The notes below the pieces were generated by a model. It saw nothing but the letters and a program-made list of their open reading frames with translations. It searched no databases and was not told the origin of the DNA. From positions 744,001 to 808,000 of the forward strand of contig NZ_QTUA01000001.1 in NCBI RefSeq assembly GCF_003386865.1: a DNA stretch of 64,000 nt, written 5' to 3'. The DNA is from Calidifontibacter indicus. Lineage in GTDB: Bacteria; Actinomycetota; Actinomycetes; Actinomycetales; Dermatophilaceae. Of this stretch, positions 36,618-45,580 are shown piece after piece (positions within the stretch are counted from its first letter, which is position 1; each line of letters starts with the position of its first letter). A program made the translations under genes and the position numbers.

Positions 36618-37301
36618 ATGCGACAGAAGAAGCCGCTGCTGCTGCGCGCCAAGGACGCGGCGGGGTTCGCGCTGGTCTGGTCGCTCGCGAAAGTGGCCCA
36701 CCGCGTGCGGTACACCCGGTCCGACGACATCCCGGGCGAGGGCCCGGTGATCATCGTCGCGAACCACATGACGATGAGTGAGCCACTCGCCGTTGCTGGA
36801 ATGGTGATCGGGCACAGGCGTTTTCCGCACTTCCTCGCGATGCGTGAGGTGTTCTCCTGGCCGGTGGTCGGGTGGCTCGCCCGGGCGACCGGTCAGATTC
36901 CCGCCGCACGCGGATCCGCGAACGCCGCCGCAGCTCTAGACGAGGCCGGGCGCCGTCTCGACCTCGGGCAGGTCGTGGTGCTCTACCCCGAGGGACGGCT
37001 CACCACCGAACCCGATCGGATGCCGGGCCCGGCCCGAACAGGCGCTGCGCGGCTCGCATTGAAGCATCCCGAAGCGCCGGTCTTCCCGGTCGGGCTCTGG
37101 GGCCCGAAGCAGGGGACCGAGCACCTCTGGCACCGCCACTCGGCCCACTTCAGTGTCGGGCCGAGGATCGACCTGAGCGCGTTCGCCGGACGGACCGACG
37201 ACCACGCGGCGCGTGAAGCGACCGACCTGATCATGGCTGCCATCCGCACCGAGGTGCTCAACGCGAAGGCCCAGCACGCCGTCCGGCACGACGAGAGGTA
37301 G
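36618..37301 (+). CDS. 1-acylglycerol-3-phosphate acyltransferase (PlsC-like)
   Basis: Product of 227 aa; ATG 36618 follows GGGAGG. Acyltransferase motifs: NHMTMSEP (the usual H-x4-D has Glu as the acidic residue), MREVFSWPVVGWLARATGQIPAARG, and YPEGRLTTEP for the EGT-type substrate motif. It would add the second acyl chain in phospholipid synthesis or acylate another lipid. The changed H-x4-D is worth checking for activity. Confidence 0.88.
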   Translation: MRQKKPLLLRAKDAAGFALVWSLAKVAHRVRYTRSDDIPGEGPVIIVANHMTMSEPLAVAGMVIGHRRFPHFLAMREVFSWPVVGWLARATGQIPAARGSANAAAALDEAGRRLDLGQVVVLYPEGRLTTEPDRMPGPARTGAARLALKHPEAPVFPVGLWGPKQGTEHLWHRHSAHFSVGPRIDLSAFAGRTDDHAAREATDLIMAAIRTEVLNAKAQHAVRHDER

Positions 37302-37350
37302 CGGTTCAGCCCCGTCGCATCCAGCTGCGGCGATCCTCCGATCGGGGGTC

Positions 37351-37374
37351 GTGGACGACAGCGGAGTCGTCCAC
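37351..37374. terminator. Hairpin between plsC and ligD
   Basis: GTGGACGAC and GTCGTCCAC arms (9 perfect pairs) around a 6-base loop, followed by AAAACG, between convergent genes. On the minus strand CGTTTT precedes the stem, so it looks more like a general convergent-gene hairpin than a U-tract terminator. Confidence 0.55.
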
Positions 37375-37485
37375 AAAACGCATGACGCTGCGAGTGTCCG
37401 GTTCGTAGGCCGGCCATTGCGGTGCGTCCCCCTTCGCGAAACCGACCTCTCGGGCCTGTACCTGATGCCCGGGCTTGCGTGCAGT

Positions 37486-39864
37486 TCAGCCATCTTCCCT
37501 GACCACGTCCTGCGGGTTCTTGTCCGGACGCCAGCCGCGCCAGGCGGGGTGGCGCAGCCGGTCGGTGGCTGTCCACTCGCCGAAAGTCACCTCACCGACC
37601 TCGCTGGGTCGCACCCACTTGGCATCCTTGGCGTCGGCGCGAGGCACGTCGTCGAGCGCGGGAGTCTTGCGTTCCAGTCGCTCCAGGCGCTTCTTGATCT
37701 CGGCCAGCTGCTTGGCGTCGAACCCGGTGCCGACACGTCCGACGTAGGTGAGTCCGTCGTCCCCGTTGACGGCCAAGAGCAACGAGCCGATCGTGTTCGC
37801 ACGACTGCCCGCACCGGGTTTCCAACCGACGACGATCACCTCCTGCATTCGCTGGTTCTTGATCTTCAACCACGTCCCCGCGCGCTTGCCCTGCTGATAA
37901 ACGCCGTCGATGGTCTTGGCGATCACCCCTTCGAGTTTCAGGTCCTTGCTGACCTTCAACGCTGCCTCTGCGTCCGAACCCAAAGTCACTGGCACGTGGA
38001 TGTATTCGCCGTCCAGCGCGAGTGCTTCCAGTGTCCTTCGACGCTCCGAGTACGGCGTCCGGAGCAGGGATTCGCCGTCGAGGTACAGCAGATCGAACAC
38101 CATGTAGTGCGCCTTCGATCCACCCGCACCGTGATTCTGCAGGCTGCCGAAATTTGACCTGCCGTCCTCGTCGAGCGCGACGATCTCGCCGTCGAGCACC
38201 GCGGTGTGGCCATCGAGGAGCGAACCCAGTTCGGCGAGTTCGGGATAAGTACGGGTGAAATCCTTGCCGTTGCGGCTGCGCAGCGACGCCTCACCGCCGG
38301 TGACCTCGGCGATCGCGCGGTAGCCGTCCCATTTCGTCTCGAACACCCAGTCACGTGTGCCGAGGTCGTCGACTGAACCGACACTCGCGAGCATCGCCTC
38401 GAAGCGCGGCAACTTCTGGTCGGTCGTGGAATCGGAGGTGCCGGTCGCGGCCTGGCTGTCGGCTGATTCTGGCTCCATGCGGTGCATCAGCCAGTTCTTG
38501 TCGTCGCCGCCCATCTTGGTATGGATGATCGCGAACTTCGCCGGCTCTCCGCCCAGGCCTCCGTCGGGACGCCCGTGCAGGACAGCGATCACCTCCTTGT
38601 CATCGCGCCACTTCTCGCACTCGTAGGTGCCGGCGTCCCAGATCTTCACCTCACCGCCGCCGTACTGACCCTGCGGGATCGTGCCCTCGAAGCTGCCGTA
38701 CTCCAGCGGATGGTCCTCGGTCATGACCGCGAGGTGGTTCTCCTTCGGGTCGTCCGGTGGCCCCTTGGGCACCGCCCACGACACCAGCACGCCGTCCCGT
38801 TCGAGCCGGAAGTCGTAGTGCAGGCGGCTGGCGTGATGCTCCTGGATGACGAACGAATGTCCTTCGCCGGCAACGGGGGACGCCTCGGGCACCGGTTCCG
38901 GTGTCTTGGACTGATCCCGCATGCTCCGGTACTTCGTCAGCCGATCCTTCGCGGTGCGCGAGACGCGTTCGTCCTTGTCCAGCAGCACTTGCATCGGATC
39001 GCCGATGGAGGCAAGACGCTCCAGTACCTGCGTCGGCGTGAGTTGCTCCAGGGAGGCGGTGAGTTCGTTCCACTCGCGAGGGACAGCGACATACGGGTGA
39101 TCCCGTCCGCGCAAGGAGTACGGCGCGACAGCTGTCTTGTTGCCGTTGTTCTCGCTCCAGTCGATGAGCACCCGGCCGCCGCGAACGTCCTTGCGCATGT
39201 TGCTGACCACCAGATCCGGGTGATCTTTCTCCAGAGCCTCGGCGAGCGCCTTGGCCGCCTCGGTGACCTGTGCTGCCGTGTGCTTGCCGTCCAATCCGGC
39301 GTACAGGTGAATACCCTTGCTGCCGCTGGTGACCGGCACCGACGTCAGCTTCATTCCGTCCAGCAGTTCCTTGCAGAGGTGGGCGACCTCGATGCACTCT
39401 GCGATGCCGGCACCCTCGCCCGGGTCGAGGTCGAGAATCATCCGGTCAGGGTTCTGATGCCCGCCGCGCGGACCGACCTTCCACTGCGGGACGTGGATCT
39501 CCAGACTCGCCAGCTGGGCCAGCCAGACCAAGGTGGCTTCGTCGTCGACAAGTGGGTAGGTCGACGCGCGATGGCGATGCTCCAAGGACACCGTGGCGAC
39601 CCAGTCCGGCGTCGACGCGGGGTCGAGGTTCTTGTGGAAGAACGCGTCCTTCGGCTCGTCAGCTGTACCCACACCGTCGACCCAGCGCTTGCGTGTCGCC
39701 GGTCGGCGCGACGCATGCGCGACGAACCACGGGGCCACCTGGCGGTAGTAGTCGATGACGTCGCCCTTGGTCGTGCCGGTCTCGGGGTACATCACCTTGT
39801 CGAGGTTGGTCACCTTGATCTCGTGACCGCCGACCTCGATCGCGGTCTGTTCGCTCTTGGCCAT
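37486..39864 (-). CDS. ligD: Multifunctional ATP-dependent DNA ligase LigD
   Basis: Product of 792 aa with the three LigD parts in mycobacterial order. Residues 1-295: primase-polymerase domain (NLDKVMYPETGTTKGDVIDYY, DRMILDLDPGEGAG with catalytic aspartates, VPVTSGSKGIHLYAG). Residues about 340-470: 3'-phosphoesterase domain (FVIQEHHASRLHYDFRLE). Residues 490-792: ligase domain with adenylated lysine in FETKWDGYRAIAE. It seals double-strand breaks together with Ku. No ku gene is in the window. ATG at 39862-39864. Confidence 0.95.
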   Translation of the reverse strand: MAKSEQTAIEVGGHEIKVTNLDKVMYPETGTTKGDVIDYYRQVAPWFVAHASRRPATRKRWVDGVGTADEPKDAFFHKNLDPASTPDWVATVSLEHRHRASTYPLVDDEATLVWLAQLASLEIHVPQWKVGPRGGHQNPDRMILDLDPGEGAGIAECIEVAHLCKELLDGMKLTSVPVTSGSKGIHLYAGLDGKHTAAQVTEAAKALAEALEKDHPDLVVSNMRKDVRGGRVLIDWSENNGNKTAVAPYSLRGRDHPYVAVPREWNELTASLEQLTPTQVLERLASIGDPMQVLLDKDERVSRTAKDRLTKYRSMRDQSKTPEPVPEASPVAGEGHSFVIQEHHASRLHYDFRLERDGVLVSWAVPKGPPDDPKENHLAVMTEDHPLEYGSFEGTIPQGQYGGGEVKIWDAGTYECEKWRDDKEVIAVLHGRPDGGLGGEPAKFAIIHTKMGGDDKNWLMHRMEPESADSQAATGTSDSTTDQKLPRFEAMLASVGSVDDLGTRDWVFETKWDGYRAIAEVTGGEASLRSRNGKDFTRTYPELAELGSLLDGHTAVLDGEIVALDEDGRSNFGSLQNHGAGGSKAHYMVFDLLYLDGESLLRTPYSERRRTLEALALDGEYIHVPVTLGSDAEAALKVSKDLKLEGVIAKTIDGVYQQGKRAGTWLKIKNQRMQEVIVVGWKPGAGSRANTIGSLLLAVNGDDGLTYVGRVGTGFDAKQLAEIKKRLERLERKTPALDDVPRADAKDAKWVRPSEVGEVTFGEWTATDRLRHPAWRGWRPDKNPQDVVREDG

Positions 39865-39972
39865 GTCGTCAGTCTGGCCACTTGCGAAGCTCGGCGGTCA
39901 CGAAACCGTCACCCGACGTCCGTGCGGTGCCAGTCTGTTCACACCGAACCACGACCGACGGAGGCATCTGCA

Positions 39973-40974
39973 ATGAAGCGCATCGGCTATTTCCTTTCGT
40001 GCGAGGAGTATTCGCCCGAGCAGTTGGTCGAGCAGGCGCGTCTGGCGCAGGAGGCCGGGTTCGACGCGCTGTGGATCAGCGATCACTTCCACCCGTGGAC
40101 CGATGCGCAGGGCGAGTCGCCGTTCGTGTGGTCGATGATCGGTGCCATCAGCCAGGTCTGTGATCTACCGATCACGACGGCAGTCACCTGCCCGACGGTT
40201 CGGATCCATCCCGCGATCATCGCCCAGGCAGCAGCCACCAGTGCCCTGCTCACCGGCGGGCGCTTCACCCTCGGTGTGGGCAGTGGCGAGGCGCTCAACG
40301 AGCACATCCTGGGCGACGTCTGGCCGCACGCCGACGTCCGGCTGGACATGCTGGAGGAGGCTGTGGGCCTTATCCGCGAGTTGTGGACCGGCGAGGTGGT
40401 GTCACACGAGGGGCCGTACTACACGGTCGACACCGCCCGCATCTATTCCGTGCCGGACAGCCCGCCGCCGATCTACGTGAGTGCGTTCGGTCCGAAGGCG
40501 CTCGAGCTCGCGAGCCGCATCGGCGACGGATTCATCACCACGCAGCCCGATGCGGAAAGCGTGAAGAAGTTCCGGAAGGCAAAGGGCGCGAAGGCGCCGA
40601 CGCAGGCGGGCTTCAAGGTGGCGTGGGGCAAGAACCGGGACGCCGCGATCGATGCCGCCTTCGGGATCTGGCCTAACGCGGCAGTGCCGGGGGAGTTGTC
40701 CCAGGTGCTGCCGAGTCCGAAGCACTTCGAGCAGGCTGCGGAGTTGGTGACTCGGGAGACGTTCGCCGAGAACGGCGCGTTCGGTCCCGATGCCCGCGAG
40801 CACGTCGAGGCGTTCGAGCCGTTCGTCGACGCCGGCTTCGACGACATCTACGTCGCGAACATGGGGCCGGACTATCGAGAGATGATCAAGGCGTACGGCA
40901 CCGATGTATTGCCCGAACTGCGCCGGAAGCGTTCGCCGAAGAAGGCATCTGCGGCCAAGGACAAGGAGAAGTAG
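39973..40974 (+). CDS. LLM-class F420-dependent oxidoreductase
   Basis: Product of 333 aa, a TIM-barrel luciferase-like protein of the F420 glucose-6-phosphate-dehydrogenase-like subfamily: GFDALWISDHFHPWTDAQGESPFVW, GRFTLGVGSGEALNEHILGD and IYVSAFGPKALELASRIGDGFITT. The C-terminus is an unusual Lys-rich tail (KRSPKKASAAKDKEK). The substrate is unknown. ATG at 39973 follows GGAGGC upstream. Confidence 0.9.
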   Translation: MKRIGYFLSCEEYSPEQLVEQARLAQEAGFDALWISDHFHPWTDAQGESPFVWSMIGAISQVCDLPITTAVTCPTVRIHPAIIAQAAATSALLTGGRFTLGVGSGEALNEHILGDVWPHADVRLDMLEEAVGLIRELWTGEVVSHEGPYYTVDTARIYSVPDSPPPIYVSAFGPKALELASRIGDGFITTQPDAESVKKFRKAKGAKAPTQAGFKVAWGKNRDAAIDAAFGIWPNAAVPGELSQVLPSPKHFEQAAELVTRETFAENGAFGPDAREHVEAFEPFVDAGFDDIYVANMGPDYREMIKAYGTDVLPELRRKRSPKKASAAKDKEK

Positions 40975-41029
40975 GCGGGGAGCCCATGGCCGAAGCCCCC
41001 TGAGTCGGTTGGGTGTGCGGTCCAGCCTC

Positions 41030-41818
41030 TCACAGGTGCCCGCGGCGAGCGGTGAACGCGGCGATGATCGCGACCAGGTCGCCTGGCATCTGTTGCGGAA
41101 GGCCGTGCGCGCCGTCAGGCACGGTGACGACGTCGCCGTTCGCTGCCGCGGCCAGTTCGTCGCACCATCTGCGACTGGAGACCCGGTCGGCGGAACCACG
41201 CACGACGAGCACTCGTGTGTGGACGTCGTTCATGACGTCGGACGCCGGGCGTCCGGCTTCGGTGTTGAATCCGGCGAGCACCCGAGGGTTCGAGCGGAGG
41301 TAGTCGAACGCGGCCTGAGCGAAGACCCGCGGTGCCTCGGCCGGAACGCCCTTCACCAACGCGCCGACATGGTTGCGCATCCTGGGCCACCGATCATCCG
41401 GCGAGGGGGAGACCAGGATGATCGAAGTGACGAGGTCGGCGCGCTGCGCCGCGAGGCGGGCCGCGGTGATGGCCCCGAGGGAATGGCCCACGACGTCGAC
41501 CGGACCGCGCTCGAGGTGGTCGAGCCAGGCCGCCACATGCTGAGCCTGCGCGTCGGCGTCCATCCGGTGCGGCAATCGCGCGCTTCGTCCGCAACCGGGC
41601 GGATCGATCACCAGAATCGGTCGATCGAGTGGGTGCCGGTCGAGGAACCAGCGGAAGGCGTGCCACGACATCGACAGGCCGGGGATCAATACCAGCGGAC
41701 GCGTGTGGGGTCGACCGGATCGCTCCACCCAGGCGGTCATGACGCCATTCACCGGTTCACGCCGCCGAGTCAGCCCGTCGTCACGGATTCGCCTGGTGGG
41801 TAATGGGATCGGCATCAT
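41030..41818 (-). CDS. Alpha/beta-fold hydrolase
   Basis: Product of 262 aa. Oxyanion segment LIPGLSMSW, nucleophile elbow VVGHSLGAIT, aspartate in VVRGSADRVS and histidine in PDGAHGLPQQ. Size and order fit small esterases or epoxide-hydrolase relatives; no substrate can be named. Starts at 41818 or 41815. It converges on the F420 oxidoreductase gene and is divergent from the small acidic protein gene. Confidence 0.87.
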   Translation of the reverse strand: MMPIPLPTRRIRDDGLTRRREPVNGVMTAWVERSGRPHTRPLVLIPGLSMSWHAFRWFLDRHPLDRPILVIDPPGCGRSARLPHRMDADAQAQHVAAWLDHLERGPVDVVGHSLGAITAARLAAQRADLVTSIILVSPSPDDRWPRMRNHVGALVKGVPAEAPRVFAQAAFDYLRSNPRVLAGFNTEAGRPASDVMNDVHTRVLVVRGSADRVSSRRWCDELAAAANGDVVTVPDGAHGLPQQMPGDLVAIIAAFTARRGHL

Positions 41819-41928
41819 CCTGAGTCTGTCACGGAAGCCACCTGATCGGGGGTGGTGCGGTGACCATCCACGTGCAAACGTGGCCGCACCCGGGCGGACT
41901 CCCGTTCGCCCTTACCGAGGAGGTTCTC

Positions 41929-42192
41929 ATGACCGACCAGACCGGCAAGCCGAACGACTCCGAGCAGGACGCTGCGACCGATGCAGCGCAGAACGTGGTC
42001 GACGACGTGACGTCATACGAATACAGCGGCGATAAGGACCGCATCGAACACAAGCTGGACGAGGGCCTGGACCAGGCCGGTGTCGAACTCGACTCGGCCG
42101 AGAAGAAGCGCGTGGCGCAGGACATCGACGCGCTCAAGGACGACGAGGGTGCCGGCACCCCGGACGTCGAGCGGGCACGTCCCAAGGAGTGA
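41929..42192 (+). CDS. Small acidic protein, unknown function
   Basis: Product of 87 aa beginning at ATG 41929 behind a near-ideal GAGGAGG. Highly charged and helical: SEQDAATDAAQNVVDDVTSYEYSGD, then KHKLDEGLDQAGVELDSAEKKRVAQDID-type sequence. No cysteine, signal or membrane segment. It looks like a small soluble stress protein, but I do not recognise a family. Confidence 0.75.
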   Translation: MTDQTGKPNDSEQDAATDAAQNVVDDVTSYEYSGDKDRIEHKLDEGLDQAGVELDSAEKKRVAQDIDALKDDEGAGTPDVERARPKE

Positions 42193-42270
42193 TTCCGCGG
42201 CCCCACGGCGCGGGTTCTGTCATCCTCGTCCCGTGAGTGTCCCTTGGACCAATCGCGTCGAAGGCGTGCG

Positions 42271-43506
42271 ATGACGGCATCCGCACCGCTTGCCCGGCGC
42301 TTGGGCACGGCAGATGCGGTGGTCGTCGGACTGTCGGCCATGCTCGGCGCCGGTGTGTTCTCCGCGTACGCGCCCGCGGCCGCGTCCGCAGGTTCGCTGC
42401 TGTTGGTCGCTCTCGCGATCGCGGCCTTCGTCGCCTTCTGCAACGCCGTCGCGTCGGCGCAGCTCGCCGCGGTGTATCCCTCGTCGGGCGGCACCTACCT
42501 GTTCGGACGCGAGGTGTTGGGGGCTTGGTGGGGGTTCGTCGCAGGGTGGGGTTTCGTCATCGGGAAGACCGCGTCCTGTGCCGCGATGGCGATGACGTTC
42601 GCGTACTACCTCTTCCCCGACACCTCAGTGCTGCAACGACTTTCAGCCGCTGTAGCCGTAGTGGCCCTCACCGCTCTGAACCTGCGGGGCATCACCCGGA
42701 CTGCGGTCGCCGCGAAGGTGCTGGTGACCATCACCGTCCTGGTGCTTGTGTTCTTCGTGGTGCTGGTGGGTACCCGTGAGAGCGTCGTGCCGAACGCCGC
42801 CCTTGCGTCCGCCGAGCCCTACGGAGTGCTCCAGGCAGCGGGTCTGCTGTTCTTCGCGTTCGCCGGGTACGCGCGGATCGCGACTCTCGCCGAGGAGGTA
42901 CGCCGCCCGGAGATGATCGGTCGCGCCATCCTCATCGCCCTCTCAGTGGCGGTCACGTTGTACGCGGTGATCGGCGTGGTGTCGGTGAAGGTGCTCGGGT
43001 CATCCCTTGCTGCGGCGGATGCTCCGCTGATGAGCGCGGTGGACGCCGTCGGCGCCTCGTGGGCCGGCCCGATCGTGCGGTGCGGTGCCGTTGCCGCCAG
43101 CCTGGGAGCGCTTCTCGCGCTGATCGCAGGGGTTTCCCGGACGATGCTTGCGATGGCGCGCGAGCGTGATCTTCCGAGTCCTTTCGCCACGGTCGACGAG
43201 CGGCACCAGGTCCCTGCCGCCGCGGAGATCGCGGTGGGGGTCGTCGTGGTGCTGCTGGTGCTGCTCGCCGACCTGCGGGGAGCCATCGGCTTCTCGTCGT
43301 TCGGGGTGCTCACCTACTACTTCGTGACCAACGCATCCGCTTTTCGTCAGCCTTGCAAGCAACGGCGTTGGCCGCGTGCATTCAACATCCTCGGCATGGC
43401 GGGCTGCGCCGTGCTGGTTGCCACGCTGCCCTGGCAAGCGGTCGCACTCGGCGCCCTGGTGCTGGCCGGAGGCGTGCTCGGACGTGCTGCCCTGCGTCGC
43501 CCATGA
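42271..43506 (+). CDS. APC-superfamily amino acid permease
   Basis: Product of 411 aa with 11-12 membrane helices. The first helix has the APC sodium-site-like break VGLSAMLGAGVFSAYAPAA; helix 6 has LLFFAFAGYARIATLAEEVRRPE, and a late GVSRTMLAMARERDLPSPFA loop is typical. Start chosen at ATG 42271; a TTG at 42244 is in frame. A 13-codon frame from GTG 42234 ends in an ATGA overlap with this start. Substrate unknown, probably amino acids. Confidence 0.9.
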   Translation: MTASAPLARRLGTADAVVVGLSAMLGAGVFSAYAPAAASAGSLLLVALAIAAFVAFCNAVASAQLAAVYPSSGGTYLFGREVLGAWWGFVAGWGFVIGKTASCAAMAMTFAYYLFPDTSVLQRLSAAVAVVALTALNLRGITRTAVAAKVLVTITVLVLVFFVVLVGTRESVVPNAALASAEPYGVLQAAGLLFFAFAGYARIATLAEEVRRPEMIGRAILIALSVAVTLYAVIGVVSVKVLGSSLAAADAPLMSAVDAVGASWAGPIVRCGAVAASLGALLALIAGVSRTMLAMARERDLPSPFATVDERHQVPAAAEIAVGVVVVLLVLLADLRGAIGFSSFGVLTYYFVTNASAFRQPCKQRRWPRAFNILGMAGCAVLVATLPWQAVALGALVLAGGVLGRAALRRP

Positions 43507-43522
43507 CGGCAGCCCTGACGAC

Positions 43523-43560
43523 ACCGAGGGCCCACCACCTCGCGGTGACGGGCCCTCGGT
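43523..43560. terminator. Hairpin between permease and DUF3618 genes
   Basis: ACCGAGGGCCC pairs with GGGCCCTCGGT (11 perfect pairs); the 16-base loop contains its own CACC/GGTG stem. It lies between convergent genes. Confidence 0.8.
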
Positions 43561-43575
43561 CTCGGCTGAGTTCGA

Positions 43576-44202
43576 TCAGGTCAGCGACGTGTCGTCACGC
43601 TGCTGGTGCTGTTGAACGTTGTCCTTCGACTCCTGGGCGCTGTCTTTGACGTCCGTAGCGGCCTGCTGGCCTTCGGACTTCACTGTCTGGGCAGAGTCCT
43701 GGGCGGTCTGCTTGACGCTTTCGACTGCGTCCTGCGCCGGCTCTTTGAGGTTCTGAGCCGACTCCTTCGCGAGTGACTGCGCTTCGGACACGACGGGCTG
43801 CGCCTTGTCCTTGGCCTGCTGTGCCAGGTCGCGTTCCTTCTGCGACGCCGGCATCAGCGAGCCGACGAGCCAGCCTGCGCCCAACGCGATGAGCCCAGCG
43901 GCCAGGGGGTTGCCCTGGGCCTTGCGCTTTGCCTGCTGGGGCAGCTCACCGGCGCGGTCGCCGACATTCGAGACACGATCGCCCACGCCCGGACCGTTAC
44001 CGGTGTGCTCGTCGCGGAAGTCCTCTGCAGTGCCCATGACCTTGTCCTTCAATCCGGCGGCGGTGCCCGTCACCTTGTCGACCTGGCGGCGGGCGATGTT
44101 GCCCGGCGTCACGGCCTCACCAAGGGCGTTGACGTTCTGACTGAGGTTGGAGCGCGTCTGCTGGATTTCCTGACGCAGCTGCTCCGGGTCGTTGTTGCTC
44201 AT
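43576..44202 (-). CDS. DUF3618 protein
   Basis: Product of 208 aa. The N-terminus PEQLRQEIQQTRSNLSQNVNALGEAVTPGNIARRQV is the DUF3618 signature. A glycine-rich hydrophobic segment (PLAAGLIALGAGWLVGSLMP) near residue 110 may insert in the membrane. The rest is Lys/Ala/Gln-rich repeats (AQDSAQTVKSEGQQ) like LEA-type stress proteins. Third gene of a three-gene operon; ATG overlaps the holin-X stop. Confidence 0.88.
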   Translation of the reverse strand: MSNNDPEQLRQEIQQTRSNLSQNVNALGEAVTPGNIARRQVDKVTGTAAGLKDKVMGTAEDFRDEHTGNGPGVGDRVSNVGDRAGELPQQAKRKAQGNPLAAGLIALGAGWLVGSLMPASQKERDLAQQAKDKAQPVVSEAQSLAKESAQNLKEPAQDAVESVKQTAQDSAQTVKSEGQQAATDVKDSAQESKDNVQQHQQRDDTSLT

Positions 44203-44762
44203 CGGTTGTTCCCCTCATTTCCCTGGAGCGCATCGGGGACCCGCTTGGCGGTGTCGACGGTGCGCGGCATTCCTTTGACGTTCTTGAGCTGTCCCTTGCC
44301 CATCGAGGCGAGGATGGCGGCGATGACACCCCAGATGAGGGCGACGATCACCGCGGACCAACCGAGGTTGTCCATGAGATCTCCGAGCGCCCACCACAGG
44401 GCGATCGACAGGAAGAACAACGCGTAGTGCACGGCGGCGCCGGCACCCGCGAGCATTCCCGCGCCCTTGCCGGCCTGAGACGCGGACTGCTGGACTTCGG
44501 CCTTGGCGAGCGCGACCTCCTGCCGCATGAGCGTGGACATATCCTCGGTGATCTCGCCGATGATGGCGCCGATCGAGGAGACCTCGCCTTTCTCATGCGT
44601 GCCGTGTGCACTACGCAGCGGCTCGGCCGGCGGGATTGCGTCAGTCACGTTCTCGTACTGACGGTTGGAGTCGGCAGGACCGTTTCCGTATCCGCTCCCG
44701 TACCCGCCGGCACCCTGGCCGGCGGCGTGCGATCCGGTGCCGTTGTCAGGACCGACTGACAT
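44199..44762 (-). CDS. Holin-X/DUF1469 family membrane protein
   Basis: Product of 187 aa. A Gly/Tyr-rich N-terminus (residues 1-45) precedes the family core GAIIGEITEDMSTLMRQEVALAKAEVQQSASQAGKGAGML and two membrane segments (AVHYALFFLSIALWWALG, AVIVALIWGVIAAILASM). The name derives from putative holins, but genes like this occur in stress operons with DUF3618. Middle gene; start overlaps the previous stop by one base (TGATG). Confidence 0.9.
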   Translation of the reverse strand: MSVGPDNGTGSHAAGQGAGGYGSGYGNGPADSNRQYENVTDAIPPAEPLRSAHGTHEKGEVSSIGAIIGEITEDMSTLMRQEVALAKAEVQQSASQAGKGAGMLAGAGAAVHYALFFLSIALWWALGDLMDNLGWSAVIVALIWGVIAAILASMGKGQLKNVKGMPRTVDTAKRVPDALQGNEGNNR

Positions 44763-45580
44763 CAGCGCAGGTCTTCCGGACGACGCGGCGTGCCATTGCC
44801 GAACTGCTGGCCGGGCTCGACCCGAACACCGTCGACGTACTGCTCCGGCTGGTAGCCGGGGACACCTTCGACGTACTCGGCGTACTGCGGGACGTCCTGC
44901 ACATTTTCGGCGTACTGCTCGCCGATGCCGTACTGGCCTGCGGGCGGTGCGTAGCCGGTGGGCTGGTGCGACTGCGGGCGACCGGCGACATGCCGGTTCT
45001 GACCCGGACCGCCCTGGCCGTAGGAGTCACCGGAGTCGTCGCGCGCCTCATCGGCGATGCCGCGGGTCATCCGACCGGCCACCAAGCCCACGAGTGCGGC
45101 TGCGGCCAGGAAGGTGCCCGGACGCTGACGAGCGAAGCGCTTGACCTCCTCGACGACGTCGCCCGGCTCACGGTTCTCCATCCAGATGGCCGCGTCCCGG
45201 GCCCGGGTCGACGCCTGACGGGCCAGGTCGGACGCGACGCCGGACTGCTCGCCGCCCTTGGACATTTCGTCGAGTTCGTCTGCGAGAGAGGTGAGTCCGC
45301 TCGCCAGGCGCTGCTGCTGCCCGGAGCTCTGACCGCCGAACTCGCTCTTCAATTGATCGATCAGCGTCTTCAACTGGTCGGTGGCCTCGTGCAGGACCTC
45401 ACCTGCCTGCTGCTGGGCGGTGCCTGCAACATCGGACGCGGACGACTTGGCGTCCTGCGCGACGGACTTGGCCTCACCGGAGGCGACGTCCTTGGTGGGG
45501 TTGGGCTGGTCGAGATCGGCTCGGCCCTCCGTGTATTTGATGTCGTGCTGGGGGTTTCCCGGCAGTTCGTGGTCTGACAT
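44762..45580 (-). CDS. Large helical stress-type protein upstream of holin-X/DUF3618
   Basis: Product of 272 aa; ATG at 45578-45580. Residues 40-175 are helical with Ala/Gln repeats (DVAGTAQQQAGEVLHEATDQLKTLIDQ), then RPGTFLAAAALVGLVAGRMTRG gives one membrane-associated helix. The C-terminal 95 residues are a Gln/Gly/Tyr/Pro-rich disordered tail. It matches the first gene often found in the holin-X/DUF3618 set. Function unknown. Confidence 0.8.
   Translation of the reverse strand: MSDHELPGNPQHDIKYTEGRADLDQPNPTKDVASGEAKSVAQDAKSSASDVAGTAQQQAGEVLHEATDQLKTLIDQLKSEFGGQSSGQQQRLASGLTSLADELDEMSKGGEQSGVASDLARQASTRARDAAIWMENREPGDVVEEVKRFARQRPGTFLAAAALVGLVAGRMTRGIADEARDDSGDSYGQGGPGQNRHVAGRPQSHQPTGYAPPAGQYGIGEQYAENVQDVPQYAEYVEGVPGYQPEQYVDGVRVEPGQQFGNGTPRRPEDLR

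Noticed and set aside
34493-44762. Holin-named genes suggesting a prophage
   Set aside because: Both belong to membrane families common in normal actinobacterial chromosomes; no terminase, capsid, tail, integrase or lysin genes are near.
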